Of a DNA stretch of 64,000 bases, positions 11,070 to 21,929 are shown piece by piece; within the stretch, counting starts at the first letter, position 1; every line of letters starts with the position of its first letter. The notes under the pieces were generated by a model that was not told the DNA's origin, searched no databases, and worked only from the letters and a program-made list of their open reading frames with translations. This DNA is from Rana temporaria (lineage: Eukaryota > Chordata > Amphibia > Anura > Ranidae). Made by a program: the position numbers and the translations under genes. The stretch covers positions 17,628,754 to 17,692,753 of the forward strand of contig NC_053501.1 in assembly GCF_905171775.1 (NCBI RefSeq). Direction: 5' to 3'.

Positions 11070-11599
11070 TTTCATCTGATGTCTTGTAAGCGTTTTTATT
11101 CCTTTGGGCTATTAACGTTTTTTTAATGCTGCACTTAGAGGTGCCTCTTTTTGTTTTGTTTTTATCCTCATCAGAAATTGTTTCCCTCATCGATCGATGC
11201 CCTAGTGCTTGAAGACACCACGTTGCCTGAACTGCATCCATCCTTACTGCGGACAATTCTCTGCTCAGTCCTGTTATTCAGAGCGCCTTACACACACTTA
11301 TTTTATCTGGTTCATCTATACAAGAGAAGTAAAGCCTATTTTAAGAATTTTTTAGTCATGCTCCAGTGAATTCAGGTATTTCACTAGTATAGCCATCCTG
11401 TACATTCCAAAGTCATAAGGGTTTTTTTTTGTAAGATAGGAGGTCTGGATCTGGAAATCATTACTTTTACAGGAATGTTTCAGGAATAGAAATGAATGAA
11501 TATTTTGTCTTTAATTATTAACTTAGCTGACTTACTCATGAAGGTCTTTTATTCACCTTTATTTTATGTCACCTGACATTTTAACTGCAATGTGTGTGA

Positions 11600-12360
11600 C
11601 CTGTTGTGGAAATGTTATGAAGATGTATTTAATATGTATTGTCATAGTGTCGCCCAGTGTTAGTACTCCCGCAGATTGACACTGGTTGAGTCCTGTCTGG
11701 TAGTGGAAAACTTCCTGGGATTAGAGAGAGGGGTTTGCAGAGTGGGAATATGTCCGCTGGCGAAGGGTCCCTGTGTGATGCACAGAACGATTGTCTGGTG
11801 GTTCGCTCTGCAAGGACATTAATCGGTTATAGGCAGATGTACACTCTTGTCTCTGCTCGGTCTGATCAGCATGGTCGGGATTCGTAGCATACACCTGCAG
11901 ATAGCATCCCATCCACAAGGAACGGTAGTATAATCCAGGTATGCATTGTTCTCTGGAGCAACGCAGAATAAGGATTCCTATCAGCGGTAATACGGGAGCT
12001 TTTTGGTTGTTATGGTCACAGACAGAGTCCATGTTTGAAAGCCATGCGGCTGCTTTGCTTAGCTTCCATGCACCCCGTCTCTGCTTTGACACACCCATAG
12101 GACTCCTTTAGCCATTATTCATTGGTTGTTTGTATTAACTCATCCTGTTTGAAGGATTTCCTGTTTGTCATTTCCTGTGATGTCATTTTGTATTGGGGAA
12201 GCAATTGGCTATTGTGGCAAACACTTCCTGTTGGTCATAGCTTTTGTCTTTTACGAATAAAAGAGCCACGTACACTGCTCCCTGGACAGTCATGCTGATA
12301 GAGCTGAGACGTAAGCGAAGGTTATGTCTGTTTACTTGGATTTCTGGGTTTTAGATACAC
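11600..12360 (+). other. Possible solo LTR or unclassified repeat
   Basis: A stretch opening TGTTGTGGAAATG and closing GATACACA, with a GAATAAAAGAGCC polyadenylation-like signal about 100 bp from the end. This layout is LTR-like, but I see no target duplication and no internal retroelement sequence, so it may be an unrelated repeat. The remainder of 11070-13238 shows no exon. Confidence 0.25.
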
Positions 12361-13238
12361 AGGAAATAGAGTTGTTGGTAAGATGCATTATATCATTTGA
12401 CAAAATGTGTGCTTATTAGCACAGGAGAGAAGGCTGTGCGCTCTGTGTACAGCCTTATCTCCATGACAGGCCTCACGTTGGACACTGAGAGGAGGAGACA
12501 CAGTGAGGTCAGGCAGTTGATAGGTCAATAAATTTGGGATTTCAGGTGACCTATGTCACATCAATGGCATTTTCACATCAATGACATTTTCTTTACTTGT
12601 ATCCTTACAGGTTTCCTTTAATGTGGTCCCAACCCGTGGCTCATGGAAGCCTTTCAACAGCATTGGACTGGAGGACCTTGGTCCCACGAATAGAAATAAA
12701 TGTTGGCGCCTACACTTTTACAATAATGTACAAGCCAGTATTAAAGTTAGGGTGATGCAATAAGCAGTTTTATTTACCTAAACTACTCTCTTGGCAAACT
12801 TCTCTACTCCACTATGCCCTAGCAGAGGACTGTCCCTCAGCAGACACATGTTCATTGCAGGGCTAAGGATCTGATGACATCAGAGGACCTACGTCTGCTG
12901 GAGCATAGGGAACAAAAGGCTGCCGAGACCGGTCTTACAGTCTGGAGGGAGCCTGCAGAAGTGGAGGCTTGAGCGAGTGAAAGGGCTTTTTGCAGTCCCG
13001 GACCTAAATACGGGCATTAAACCCTTTCAGTGCAGGGAACGTCCCACTGAAAGGAAGCATTTCTCCATTCCCTCAAGTTAAGCTTTAGGTAGAGGGTGCT
13101 CTTAGCAGTCAAATTTTCACTGTGTTCTATTTATTGACTGGAATTTGCTGGGATACATTGAGATGGGCTTTCAATAGCTCTTTCTCTCTCTGAAAACCTG
13201 GTGCATTGCACATGTCAACAAGCAATGGAAATACTCAC

Positions 13239-13380
13239 AATCTCTACGTGCTGGACTTGGGTCCGTCTGGGAAAGCCTCTCTTTTTTCTCTGAATCCTTA
13301 GACTCTGCCATTTCCTTCAAACTATTCTCGCGTTTCTGCCTCATCTTGTCTCGGGCCGATTTGGAAATTGTGACTTTAAC
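13239..13380 (-). CDS. TOGARAM1: TOGARAM1 exon 10 (basic coiled linker)
   Basis: A 142-bp exon with acceptor TTTCTTTTGTGCAG and donor GATT|GTGAGT (residues 778-825). It begins VKVTISKSARDKMRQKREN and continues with a charged, probably helical stretch rich in Lys and Glu, ending SQTDPSPARRD. The SISKS...KMRQKR motif is conserved in mammals. It leaves one base that joins the next exon. Confidence 0.94.
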
Positions 13381-13464
13381 CTGCACAAAAGAAACAATGT
13401 TTATAGGAGCACAAACCATTAAGCCAATCTGCAGATAAAACATGTGGTGCACCAATCATCTCAC

Positions 13465-13622
13465 ATCATTTTCCAATGGTGGGTTGTTCTGCTGCACTGC
13501 TCTGCCATAGACACCGGTAGGAGGTTCGAAGCTATGCTTTGATGAACTCGAGTCCTCTCCTGGGGTGGAGAAGGAAGCCTGACTACGTGATTGAGAGGCA
13601 GCGGGAGGAGTTTCAAACACAC
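13465..13622 (-). CDS. TOGARAM1: TOGARAM1 exon 9 (linker)
   Basis: A 158-bp exon with acceptor TTTTTTAAAG and donor AATGAT|GTGAGA (residues 725-777). It encodes a Ser-rich stretch ending in the conserved FEPPTGVYGRAVQQN. The intron after it is only 84 bp (13381-13464), the shortest in the gene, so the two exons form a close pair. Confidence 0.94.
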
Positions 13623-14139
13623 CTTTAAAAAATAAAATCAATTTAGTGCAATGTTAGCATTAAGACTGCTGTTGGCACAGGGTAGAAACAAGAAAATTAC
13701 AAGCTCCACGAGAATAGATGGTACCTGAAATTCCAAGAGTGTGCAACTGACCTACAATTTCCGTTAGGTCTACTAACAACTAGTGTGAAGGCCTACTGAA
13801 AGGTGCAGGGATACCTGCTTCCAATGCCAGTCAAGACACTCTGCACAGTAGTAGGTTACAACAAACTAAAGAGTGTCCTTGCTCACTTTTCCATGTTTAA
13901 AAGTGGTGTGAGAATGTAATGTAATGTCCATTTCTTTAGTTGCCTTCCAGAGACCCTTGGAAGTCTAAAAACCCAGAGGACCCTAAAACGTAACAATTTT
14001 CAACTCCCTGCTTTCCTACCCCCCTCGTCTTTCTTTTTTTTGTTTGCCTTCCCTCTCTCTCCCCCCCCCCCAGTTTGCCCTGGCTATGTTGTACTGTTCA
14101 ACTGTCAATATACTTTGAAAATAAAATACAAATATAAAA

Positions 14140-14674
14140 AAAAAAAAAAAAAAAAAAAGAAGAAGAAGAAGAAGAAGAAGAAGAAGAAGAAGAAGAAGAA
14201 GAAGAAGAAGAAGAAGAAGAAGAAGAAGAAGAAGAAGAAGAAGAAGAAGAAGAAGAAGAAGAAGAAGAAGAAGAAGAAGAAGAAAGAAGAAGAAGAAGAA
14301 GAAGAAGAAGAAGAAGAAGAAGAAGAAGAAGAAGAAGAAAAGAAAGAAGAAGAAGAAGAAGAAGAAGAAGAAGAAGAAGAAGAAGAAGAAGAAGAAGAAG
14401 AAGAAGAAGAAGAAGAAGAAGAAGAAGAAGAAGAAGAAGAAGAAGAAGAAGAAGAAGAAGAAGAAGAAGAAAAGAAGAAGAAGAAGAAGAAGGATAGAAG
14501 AAGAAGAAGAAGAAGAAGAAGAAGAAGAAGAAGAAGAAGAAGAAGAAGAAGAAAGAAGAAGAAGAAGAAGAAGAAGAAGAAAGAAGAAGAAGAAGAAGAA
14601 GAAGAAGAAGAAGAAGAAGAAGAAGAAGAAGAAGAAGAAGAAGAAGAAGAAGAAGAAGAAGAAGAAGAAGAAGA
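14140..14674. repeat. Long (GAA)n/(TTC)n tract
   Basis: An A run (about 14137-14158) leads into about 520 bp of almost pure GAA repeat with a few interruptions (GAAA, GGATA). It lies in the TOGARAM1 intron between exons 8 and 9, where the transcript would read UUC. The two long ORFs across it (poly-Lys/Glu/Arg and poly-Phe/Leu/Ser) are artefacts. Confidence 0.98.
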
Positions 14675-14699
14675 GCGGGATTACAAAAAAAAAAAAATT

Positions 14700-15470
14700 A
14701 CATACACGCTTATGCAGATGCAGCATCAGTCCAATGCTGCAGCTGTCCCCCCACCAGCTCTAAGACCAAGAACTGAGCAATCACATGACCACTGATCACT
14801 CAGATCTTGGTCTTTACTCAGCAGAGATCAGTGACTGTCAGTCACCACTCTCTGCTCTGCCCCTCCAATGCTCACTGGAGTTCCCGACTGTGCAGGGTGT
14901 GGGAGCGGCTGGCTCAGGCTCTCAGCACCACACTGAGAGACTGAGCCAGCTGGTAATTAGGCATCTGGGCCGGATACGGATCTTAAAAGTTAGGATTCTT
15001 GCAGAGCCTGGCCCGGCTCTGTGACATCAGCCAACACTCCTGTGGCCCAGAAGAGAAGTATGGCCAAATGAGCTTCAGCCATTCTTAAAGAAAAACAAAA
15101 AAAAGGGATTAAAATATCCATAGTTTACCTGTATCATCCAAGTTTTTAATTTTGAGATAAGAAAAGCTATGAATCAATGTTATAAAAGCAATCTTCATAC
15201 CCGACAGAAACCCTTAAAAAATGCGCTTTATATTGATGGCTGGTGGGAAGCAAGACCACCTTACGGTGGTGGTCAGAACATCCCCCTCACAGCAAAAACA
15301 TAACTGGTGTCATGTAGTTGGTTCAGGACAAGTGTCATGAGCCCTGGAACTAGGCAAATAATCATTAAATAAGGAGGAAAATAAGCCATAACTCAAGGAA
15401 CCCCTAGCAACGTTTTGAGAAACCCTAGGGTTTCTTGGAACCCTGGTTGAACTGTATTATATACACATAC
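14700..15470. other. Intron sequence, degraded repeat
   Basis: The part 14750-15070 resembles 4345-4620 (GATCACTCAGATCTTGGTC, GAGACTGAGCCAGCTGG) and looks like an old interspersed repeat. No exon or element boundary is clear. Confidence 0.4.
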
Positions 15471-15560
15471 CTTTTCCAATCACAGCCACCGAGTCATCAG
15501 ACAAGAGACTTGCTATATCACTGTCAATCTGCTGAAAGCTTGTAACTGACCCGGTGATTC
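15471..15560 (-). CDS. TOGARAM1: TOGARAM1 exon 8 (linker)
   Basis: A 90-bp exon, also phase 1 to 1 and therefore skippable without a frameshift. It has acceptor CACACATATAG and donor GGAAAAG|GTATGTG. It reads GITGSVTSFQQIDSDIASLL followed by SDDSVAVIGKG (residues 695-725). The SDDSVAVIGKG end matches the conserved SEDSVVVVGKG-type segment of mammalian TOGARAM1. Confidence 0.9.
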
Positions 15561-16011
15561 CTATATGTGTGGGTTTAGAAAGAGAAAACAGAGAAAATCA
15601 GCAAGAACATTCAATAGAAGTGCTTAAAATAGAATTTTTTTTATAGCCCAATTGGCAAGAGACCCATTTATAACAAAGAGCTTACACTAGGGTTGCACCA
15701 ATACCACTTTAAGAACGAGTACAAGTACAGATACTAATGATCCGTGATCCGAACGGGTCACTATATGCGGATCGGCACACCACGTGATCCGCGGAGCTCC
15801 GCTACTGCCTCAGCCATAGGAAAGGCCGCGGCTTCGGCCTAGCTCCCAGAGCGGTGGCCATCTTGGTCCACCCAGTGGCGGCCTAGGTGAGCCTAGAGCG
15901 GCGCGCTGACATCATCACCCGGCCTCTACTGCTCGCATTCGGCCCGGCTTCTTTGGCAAGACTAAGCAAATGATTAAACTCCCTTCTGCGAAAAAGATTA
16001 ATCCCTACTGT

Positions 16012-16198
16012 GGCCGATGACATCATGGTGGTGACATCATCATGGCCGATGACATCATGGTGGTGACATCATCATGGCCGATGACATCATGGTGGTAACA
16101 TCATCATGGCCGATGACATCATGGTGGTGACATCATCATGGCTGATGACATCATGGTGGTGACATCATCATGGCCGATGACGTCATCATCATTATTAT
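16012..16198. repeat. 32-bp minisatellite of CRE-like TGACATCA motifs
   Basis: Nearly six copies of a 32-bp unit, ATGGCCGATGACATCATGGT plus GGTGACATCATC. Each carries two TGACATCA octamers, one base from a CREB/ATF palindrome; the final copy has a full TGACGTCA (16178-16185). Confidence 0.95.
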
Positions 16199-16199
16199 G

Positions 16200-16700
16200 A
16201 TGACAAAGCAAAGTCTGACAAATAGAATTGGCATATGAGGGCTTATATTGTGAAGGAATGTAATGGGCATAATGATAAATTAGAAAATGTCTATTCTCTA
16301 TGCATCTTTATTATACTATAAAGTCTATATTGCTTGTTCATGTATACCACTGCTATAATCCTTCCTTACTCAAATCAGTTCCTAATAATACCCCTCCCAC
16401 AGAGAACACTGGAGAAGACCAAAGATGGCGGATGCCTCCCTCTCCCCCACATCTTTAGGAATAAGGAAGTGAAGACATATCAGAGGGACGGCTAAGATTG
16501 ACATCCCATTTTTGTACTCTTCTTGTATCTCAGCCAATTAGATGCGCTTTCTAATTTACATTAACATTATAGTGACGTATCATGCTGTATGTAGAAGTTT
16601 GTATTGCCTGCAATAAAGCAGAGATAACGGTATAGTTCAACTGAGACGGTTGTATCAGTGAGTTATTCCTAGCCGTGCACGCTGTTATCTAAACTTTAGA
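16200..16700 (+). other. Candidate solo LTR of an old retroelement
   Basis: A promoter-and-polyA-like layout: AT-rich body, CAATAAAGCAG signal (about 16612) and a short U5-like tail (GATAACGG...GTTATCTAAAC). No second LTR or coding region is next to it. Boundaries are uncertain and a target duplication was not found. Confidence 0.3.
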
Positions 16701-17138
16701 TTTGGAACAGCAGTAAAATCCATATTAACCCCTTTGTGGTTAACCAAACTATCACAATATCACCAGCATTATTTTCTGGTGCATGAATGTACACGATCAG
16801 CACCAGCATTGTTTTTAACAAATCAACATGTACACTGGATAAAGTTTGTTTAAATTTGTTACCAATAAATTGTAAAAAAAACTCCTTTGTATGGCCTGTA
16901 CAGTCCGAGATCCTTTTTGTGGTTGCTTTTCTAAATACACAGAATTATCTACATGTACAACGCAAAAATAATTGATAACAGCCATATGACGGGAAGTCAT
17001 GGAATTAATGCTCTTGTATACCTCTTAGCTTTGAGCAGCCATGCATAGTGCTTGACAAACCTATTATAACTACACAACTCAATAATTCAGAAGATGATTA
17101 GGACAGCAATACTGCAAGTCATCTTCCTGCAAAGACTA

Positions 17139-17545
17139 ATGCCCTGTACACACGATAGGTTCATCCGATGAAAACGGTCTGATGGATTTTTCCATCAGTT
17201 ATCTGATGAAGCTGACTGATGATCAGTCGTGCCTACACACCATCAGTTAAAAAACCGATCGTGTCAGAACACAGTGACGTAAAACACGACGTGCTGAAAA
17301 AAAAATTAAGTTCAATGCTTCCAAGCATGCGGTCGACTTGATTCTGAGCATGCGTTGATTTTTAACCGATAGACGTGCCCACAGACGATCGTTTTTTTCT
17401 ATAGGTTTTTTATCCATCAGATAATTTTAAAACAAGTTCCTATTTTTTTAACCTATGGGGCCCACAAACGATTGGTTTGGTCTGATGAAAACGGTCAATC
17501 AGATACCGTTTTCATCAGACTAACCTATCGTGTGTATGCAGCATT
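17139..17545. mobile_element. PIF/Harbinger-like MITE, 'GTACACACGA' family, copy 3
   Basis: Ends AATGCCCTGTACACACGATA and ATCGTGTGTATGCAGCATT, with the same GATGAAAACGGTCTGATGG and CCTATGGGGCCCACA blocks as the copy at 145-544. It ends about 55 bp from the exon 7 donor. Confidence 0.7.
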
Positions 17546-17600
17546 AGTATGGTACACTTAGGATTGCATTAGGAGTGACAGTAGGACAATTTGTCACTTG

Positions 17601-17602
17601 CC
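17601..17602 (-). other. GC-AG splice donor after TOGARAM1 exon 7
   Basis: The junction reads AAAG|GCAAGTG, matching the usual strong consensus of the rare GC-AG introns. Using the GT four bases further gives a residual phase that puts a TGA into exon 8 after about a dozen codons, whereas the GC choice keeps the frame open. Confidence 0.8.
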
Positions 17603-17748
17603 TTTGATGGGCCTTGGTGGTTTTGGTGGATGTCTTGTAAGAATGGGAGCAATCTCTTTACAACTCTCTTCTTCAGCATCTGCAGGCCCATTCCTGTAAT
17701 TCATCCGCTGACCAATCACTCTTACAGACTTTTCACTGTCAAGGTTTC
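17602..17748 (-). CDS. TOGARAM1: TOGARAM1 exon 7 (linker; GC splice donor)
   Basis: A 147-bp, frame-neutral exon (phase 1 to 1) with acceptor TTAAATTCCTAG. It encodes GNLDSEKSVRVIGQRMNYR, then an acidic patch (ADAEEESCKE) and a proline-rich end, RHPPKPPRPIKG (residues 646-695). The donor is AAAG|GCAAGT, a GC-AG intron: the nearby GT would shift the next exon into an early stop. I do not recognise a clear mammalian counterpart, so this may be a lineage-specific or cassette exon. Confidence 0.82.
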
Positions 17749-17808
17749 CTAGGAATTTAAGAAAAAAAAAAAAAAAAGCATTATTATAGTTGCCATACGT
17801 GCGATAAC

Positions 17809-18409
17809 CAGGGCTTCCCCCCCCCCCTCACAGAATAGGTGTGGGTCACCCCTGGTCTCTGCCCCTGCCCACCTCTGAGCAACATTCCTTGGTTCCACCC
17901 CCTATCCACCCCTTTAAGAGAATACAGAGCCAAGTATTATTTTGTGGTACCAAGAAATTTGTATTGAATTTGTTAATAACAAGAAAAGCAGTAAAAATAT
18001 AACACCCCATCCACCCAATAATAGATCCCATCCCACCCGGCAACAATAGATGCCCACCAATAAAAGACCTCCCAGAAACAATAGACCCCTCGCAAAAAAA
18101 AAAAAAACAGCAACAATAGACCCACCACATCAAACAAACCCCAAGAGGATTTTGTTCACCAGAAACAGACCTCCCCATCAGCCAGCTGGGCTGGCAATAG
18201 ACCCCTCTCTCTCTCTCAACAGTAATTCCCTCCCAGCAAACTTTCCCCCTCCCAGCAACAATAGATCCCTCACCAGCAACAATAGACTACCTCAGCCGCC
18301 AGCATCAATAGACCATCTAGCACACTTCAGCCTCTCTTGCATTACATACATTTGGTGCTGGAGGTGCCAGAACTGTGGTCCCCCGCGTTTCTGCTGAAAA
18401 AAAGTCCTG
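17809..18409. mobile_element. hAT-like non-autonomous element
   Basis: Ends CAGGGCTTCCCCCC and GGAC/AAAGTCCTG-type inverse, flanked by GCGATAAC (17801-17808) and GTGATAAT (18410-18417), a mildly mutated 8-bp duplication. The interior, 18005-18320, is a degenerate tandem array around CAACAATAGACCC. Non-coding. Confidence 0.6.
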
Positions 18410-18571
18410 GTGATAATATACCAATAGCAAAACGTTCACCGGACCCATAAAAGATGGGTGGTTATTGCCAGATCTGCTAAACAATTAAGCGTCATCTGAG
18501 AAAAGCCGCATTTAGTTTCCAGAGCTTAATTCATTAAATTGCATCTGATACAAAATTTCTATTAGAGATTT

Positions 18572-18690
18572 ACAGTATCGCACAAAAGTGAGTACACCCC
18601 TCGCATATATTTTATTCTATCTTTTCATGTGACAACACTTAGTTTTTCTCTACATACTATGCAACCTCAACAAGTCAATAGCCTCAGTTA
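18572..18690. mobile_element. Tc1-like terminal fragment
   Basis: ACAGTATCGCACAAAAGTGA followed by GTACACCCCTCGCATAT and TTTTCATGTGACAACACT is a familiar Tc1 terminal sequence of fish and frogs. Only one end is present. Confidence 0.65.
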
Positions 18691-19084
18691 AAGTCCCAAA
18701 CTCATTTTCTGTTCAATTAAAGCAGGTATGGAGGCACATTACCATATGCCTCATATAAAAGTGCCACCAAAACCCCCTCATATTTATACATATACTACAT
18801 GTCCCACCTGTTTTTAGGGTGGAACATGTAAAATGTTCCAGCAACTGCAGCTCTCCCCCACTACCCACCAGTGTTGCCAACCTACCAGATTGAAATTTAC
18901 TGACACGACACCCGAAATTTACTGGCACAGCCACGTTTTTACTGGCATTTCACAAAAGTTACTAAATTTAATTTTTAGGTGCAAATTTCAGTATTTAGGC
19001 TACAAACAAGTACGCTAGGCAAATAGCAATGTGATTTAAGGTAAAAAAACATATTTTTGTCATTTTCGATATAATAAGGTCAAA

Positions 19085-19345
19085 TTATTTAGTCACATCA
19101 CCCCCTGCCCCCACCCCCCCCTGCCACCAATCTCCCTCTGCCTCAAACCCCCCCCCCCCCCCAAGCCCCCTGCCTCCAATCTCCCCCTGCCTCCATCGTT
19201 CCCTGCCTCCATCCCCCTCTGCGGTGCCACCAACAACCCCTGTCTCCATCCTCCACCCTCTGCGGTACCACCATCCCCCACTGCAGTGCCACCAACACCC
19301 CCTGCCTCCAAGTACCCCCTGCCACTAACACCCCCTGCCTCCAAT
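19085..19345. repeat. C-rich minisatellite (CCCCTGCCTCCAAT units)
   Basis: Degenerate units of about 14-35 bp based on CCCCCTGCCTCCAATCTCC, including a 15-C run. It is flanked by TTTACTGGCA...TTTTACTGGCAC and ACGAAC motifs, suggesting that it expanded inside an older element (about 18880-19490). Confidence 0.85.
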
Positions 19346-19818
19346 CTCCATGCGCAGTTCCAAGCCGAACCGATCTCGGCTATTTTTACTGGCACATTCC
19401 CGCAACCACGGACCTTACGAACGGGGAGGAAAAGTGCCTGTTTTTACGAACTGTTCGTAAAAATACGGACGGTTGGCAACACTGCTACCCACCCTCCCTG
19501 TGACAATGGTTGGGGGATTCCCTCCCCACACCCACTGTCACCGTCACCATTTGAAAACAGCGCAGCTGTTCTGGCCTCCACAAGGCTGCATCATTCATTG
19601 ACAGTTACCTGTGACTAAATGCCTACAAGTACAGTTAGCCATTGCTTGTAGTTTTCTATGAGGTGCGAGGGCACAGGCGAGAACTCGTAGTCCATTGATC
19701 TTCCTGCTCTTTAGGTAACCGTCAGCCCGTATGAGGTACAGGCATACAGCTAGGCTAAGAGTCTGCAGAAGCTGGATATTTCACCCATGATCTGCTGATC
19801 GCGGGTGCAATGCTCTAG

Positions 19819-19965
19819 TGATATGCAGTTAGCGGACCTCCAGCTACAACTACAAGTCCCATCATGCCTTTGGGAGTCATGTTGTGGCTGTCAGAGTCTT
19901 GCTATGCCTCATGGGATTTGTAGTTCTGCAACAGCTGGAGGTCCGCTTATTGCATATCCCTGCTA
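19819..19965. mobile_element. Short inverted-repeat element with SBS-like motifs
   Basis: The left end GCGGACCTCCAGCTACAACT mirrors the right end CAACAGCTGGAGGTCCGC. Inside are ACTACAAGTCCCATCATGCC and, inverted, CTCATGGGATTTGTAGT, both close to the ZNF143 SBS consensus. About 150 bp, non-coding. Confidence 0.65.
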
Positions 19966-21120
19966 CATGCTCCTTAGAAAAAAATAAATAAAAGCACATT
20001 TTTTGACCCGCAAAGAAATTTGCATTTAATTTTTTTTAAAGGTGAACCTATCGTTTAACCCTTGCAGCTTGAGGGGAGACCCACTGCATGGGTAGTTTTG
20101 AACTCTCCCTGGAATTCGGATGTAAAATATGACAGAAGGTTGAATCAAAAAAAAAAAAAAAAAAAGTTTGTCCGGCGTAGAGATTCAATAAACAGAAGAT
20201 GAAAAATACAAAAACCATCAAAGGATTATTAGGAATCCGACAGAACTGGTTTTCTGTTGTAGCACCCGGTCCAAACCTTTATCTCGTACACAACAGAAAA
20301 ATAAACACAGCAACACTTCTGACTGATGAATGCCAAGTAATCCCGAGCTTTATTCTACGTGTCAGAGAGAAATATACGGCTCTTTAGGAAGCAATGTGTA
20401 AAAAGGAGTGACCTTTACAACGCTGCAAGCTATAATCATGAAATAAATGAACGCTGTACATCTAAATGTAGACTTTTATTGTTCCCCCTCTTTTCTATGT
20501 TCCCTATTATGTCCATTACCTTACTATGGCATTTCTTTCTCTATTATAGATACCCCTACACTGTGTATCTGCTCCTGATGAGTGTTAAAGTGAACACGAA
20601 ACGCGTAGAGCCATTATACGATGATATGTCACAGTGTACATGTATAATATTTACCCTCTAACATTGCAATTTATGAACCAACTCATTATTTATTTTTTCT
20701 ATGCTACCCCTACAAAGCCGGTTCTCATGTACCAGATGCCCCATTATGAGTACTTACCATAGACCATCATGTACCCTCTTGTTTCCTCTAGATTTATGTA
20801 CCTAGACCCATTACTATTATGCATTACCATGTATGTTTTGTTGGACTAATTTGTACTATTATATAATTTCTAGGTGGTTACTAATTGTACCATTTTATCA
20901 TCTTAATGTGTATATGTCATACCTCCTTTGTTTGTATAATAAATACTTTTTACCATATGTTTTTGGTTCATATGCCAGTAATGTTCTTCCTCAAAGTCCC
21001 ACCCTTAGTTTCTCTCATAAATGTAGAAATGGCCTTTACTACCAACGGCAACCAGATTTCAGCTGTCAGATTGCGTTACACTTGCCTGCTTTCTATAGGG
21101 TGAAGGTTTTATTTTATTTT

Positions 21121-21470
21121 TAACCACTTGCTTACTGCGCACTTTCACTCCCTTCCTGCCCAGGCCAATTTTCAGCTTTCAGCGCGGTGACTCTTTGAAT
21201 GACAATTGCGCGGCCATGCTGCACTGTACCCAAACAAGAGATTTGTTTGGACGGTACTTAATTACTGCTGCGTTCTTTTTTTCAGCAAAAAAATTAAGAC
21301 CAATTTTTGGGGATTTTTTTTTTTTTTATAGTTTGTAATAACATTTTGCAAACAGGCAATTTTTCTCCTTCACTGATGTGCGCCGATTAGGCGGCACTGG
21401 TGGGCAATGATAGGCTGCATTAATGGGCACTTATAGGTGGCACTGGTTAGCAGAACTTGTAATGACTGTG
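21121..21470. repeat. Frog interspersed repeat ('AACCACTTGCTTACTG' family)
   Basis: TTAACCACTTGCTTACTGCG, then CCTGCCCAGGCCAATTTTCA and a segment resembling those at 44575-44670 and 55640-56160 (GACAATTGCGCGG). Boundaries are not clear. The rest of 19966-21930 shows no exon. Confidence 0.5.
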
Positions 21471-21929
21471 TAGAACCATTGTCTTTTACAGAAGCTGGCA
21501 ATCCACTTTATTGTTTTCTGTCAGCGTGAGGAGGAGAGGGAAAAAAAATGATTACCAGCTTCACGTTACGTCATGCGATCAGCTGTCATTGGCTGACAGC
21601 TGATCACAAGGTAAGGGGCTGTGATCGGCCTTTTACTCTGATCAACCGAGTCCCAAGGACTCAGTTATCACAGAGCATGCCGCCCATGCGCTGCAGGGGC
21701 ATGCGGGCAGTGCGAGCAGGGGAGGACGTCCACATACGCTCCCCCTGCACTGTAAGCTCACGCTGTAGTTGTCTTTCGGCTATAGTGTGGGCATCAAGTT
21801 CCCAATAAACTAGTTGGAAGACCTATGGACCAGTTTGCCCTGCAGTTCCACATAGTACTGGATGCCAAGCAAAAGGTGTTTTCAGAAGGAGAAAAAAAAA
21901 GGGGGGGGGGGGGGAGAAGTGTATACAGT

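Noticed and set aside
14016..14795. ORFs of about 240-250 residues on both strands (poly-Glu/Lys/Arg and poly-Phe/Leu/Ser)
   Set aside because: They are translations of the GAA/TTC microsatellite, with no conserved content and no gene signals.
17596..17600. GT donor at the end of exon 7
   Set aside because: Using it leaves a phase that brings a stop early in exon 8; the GC donor keeps the conserved frame.
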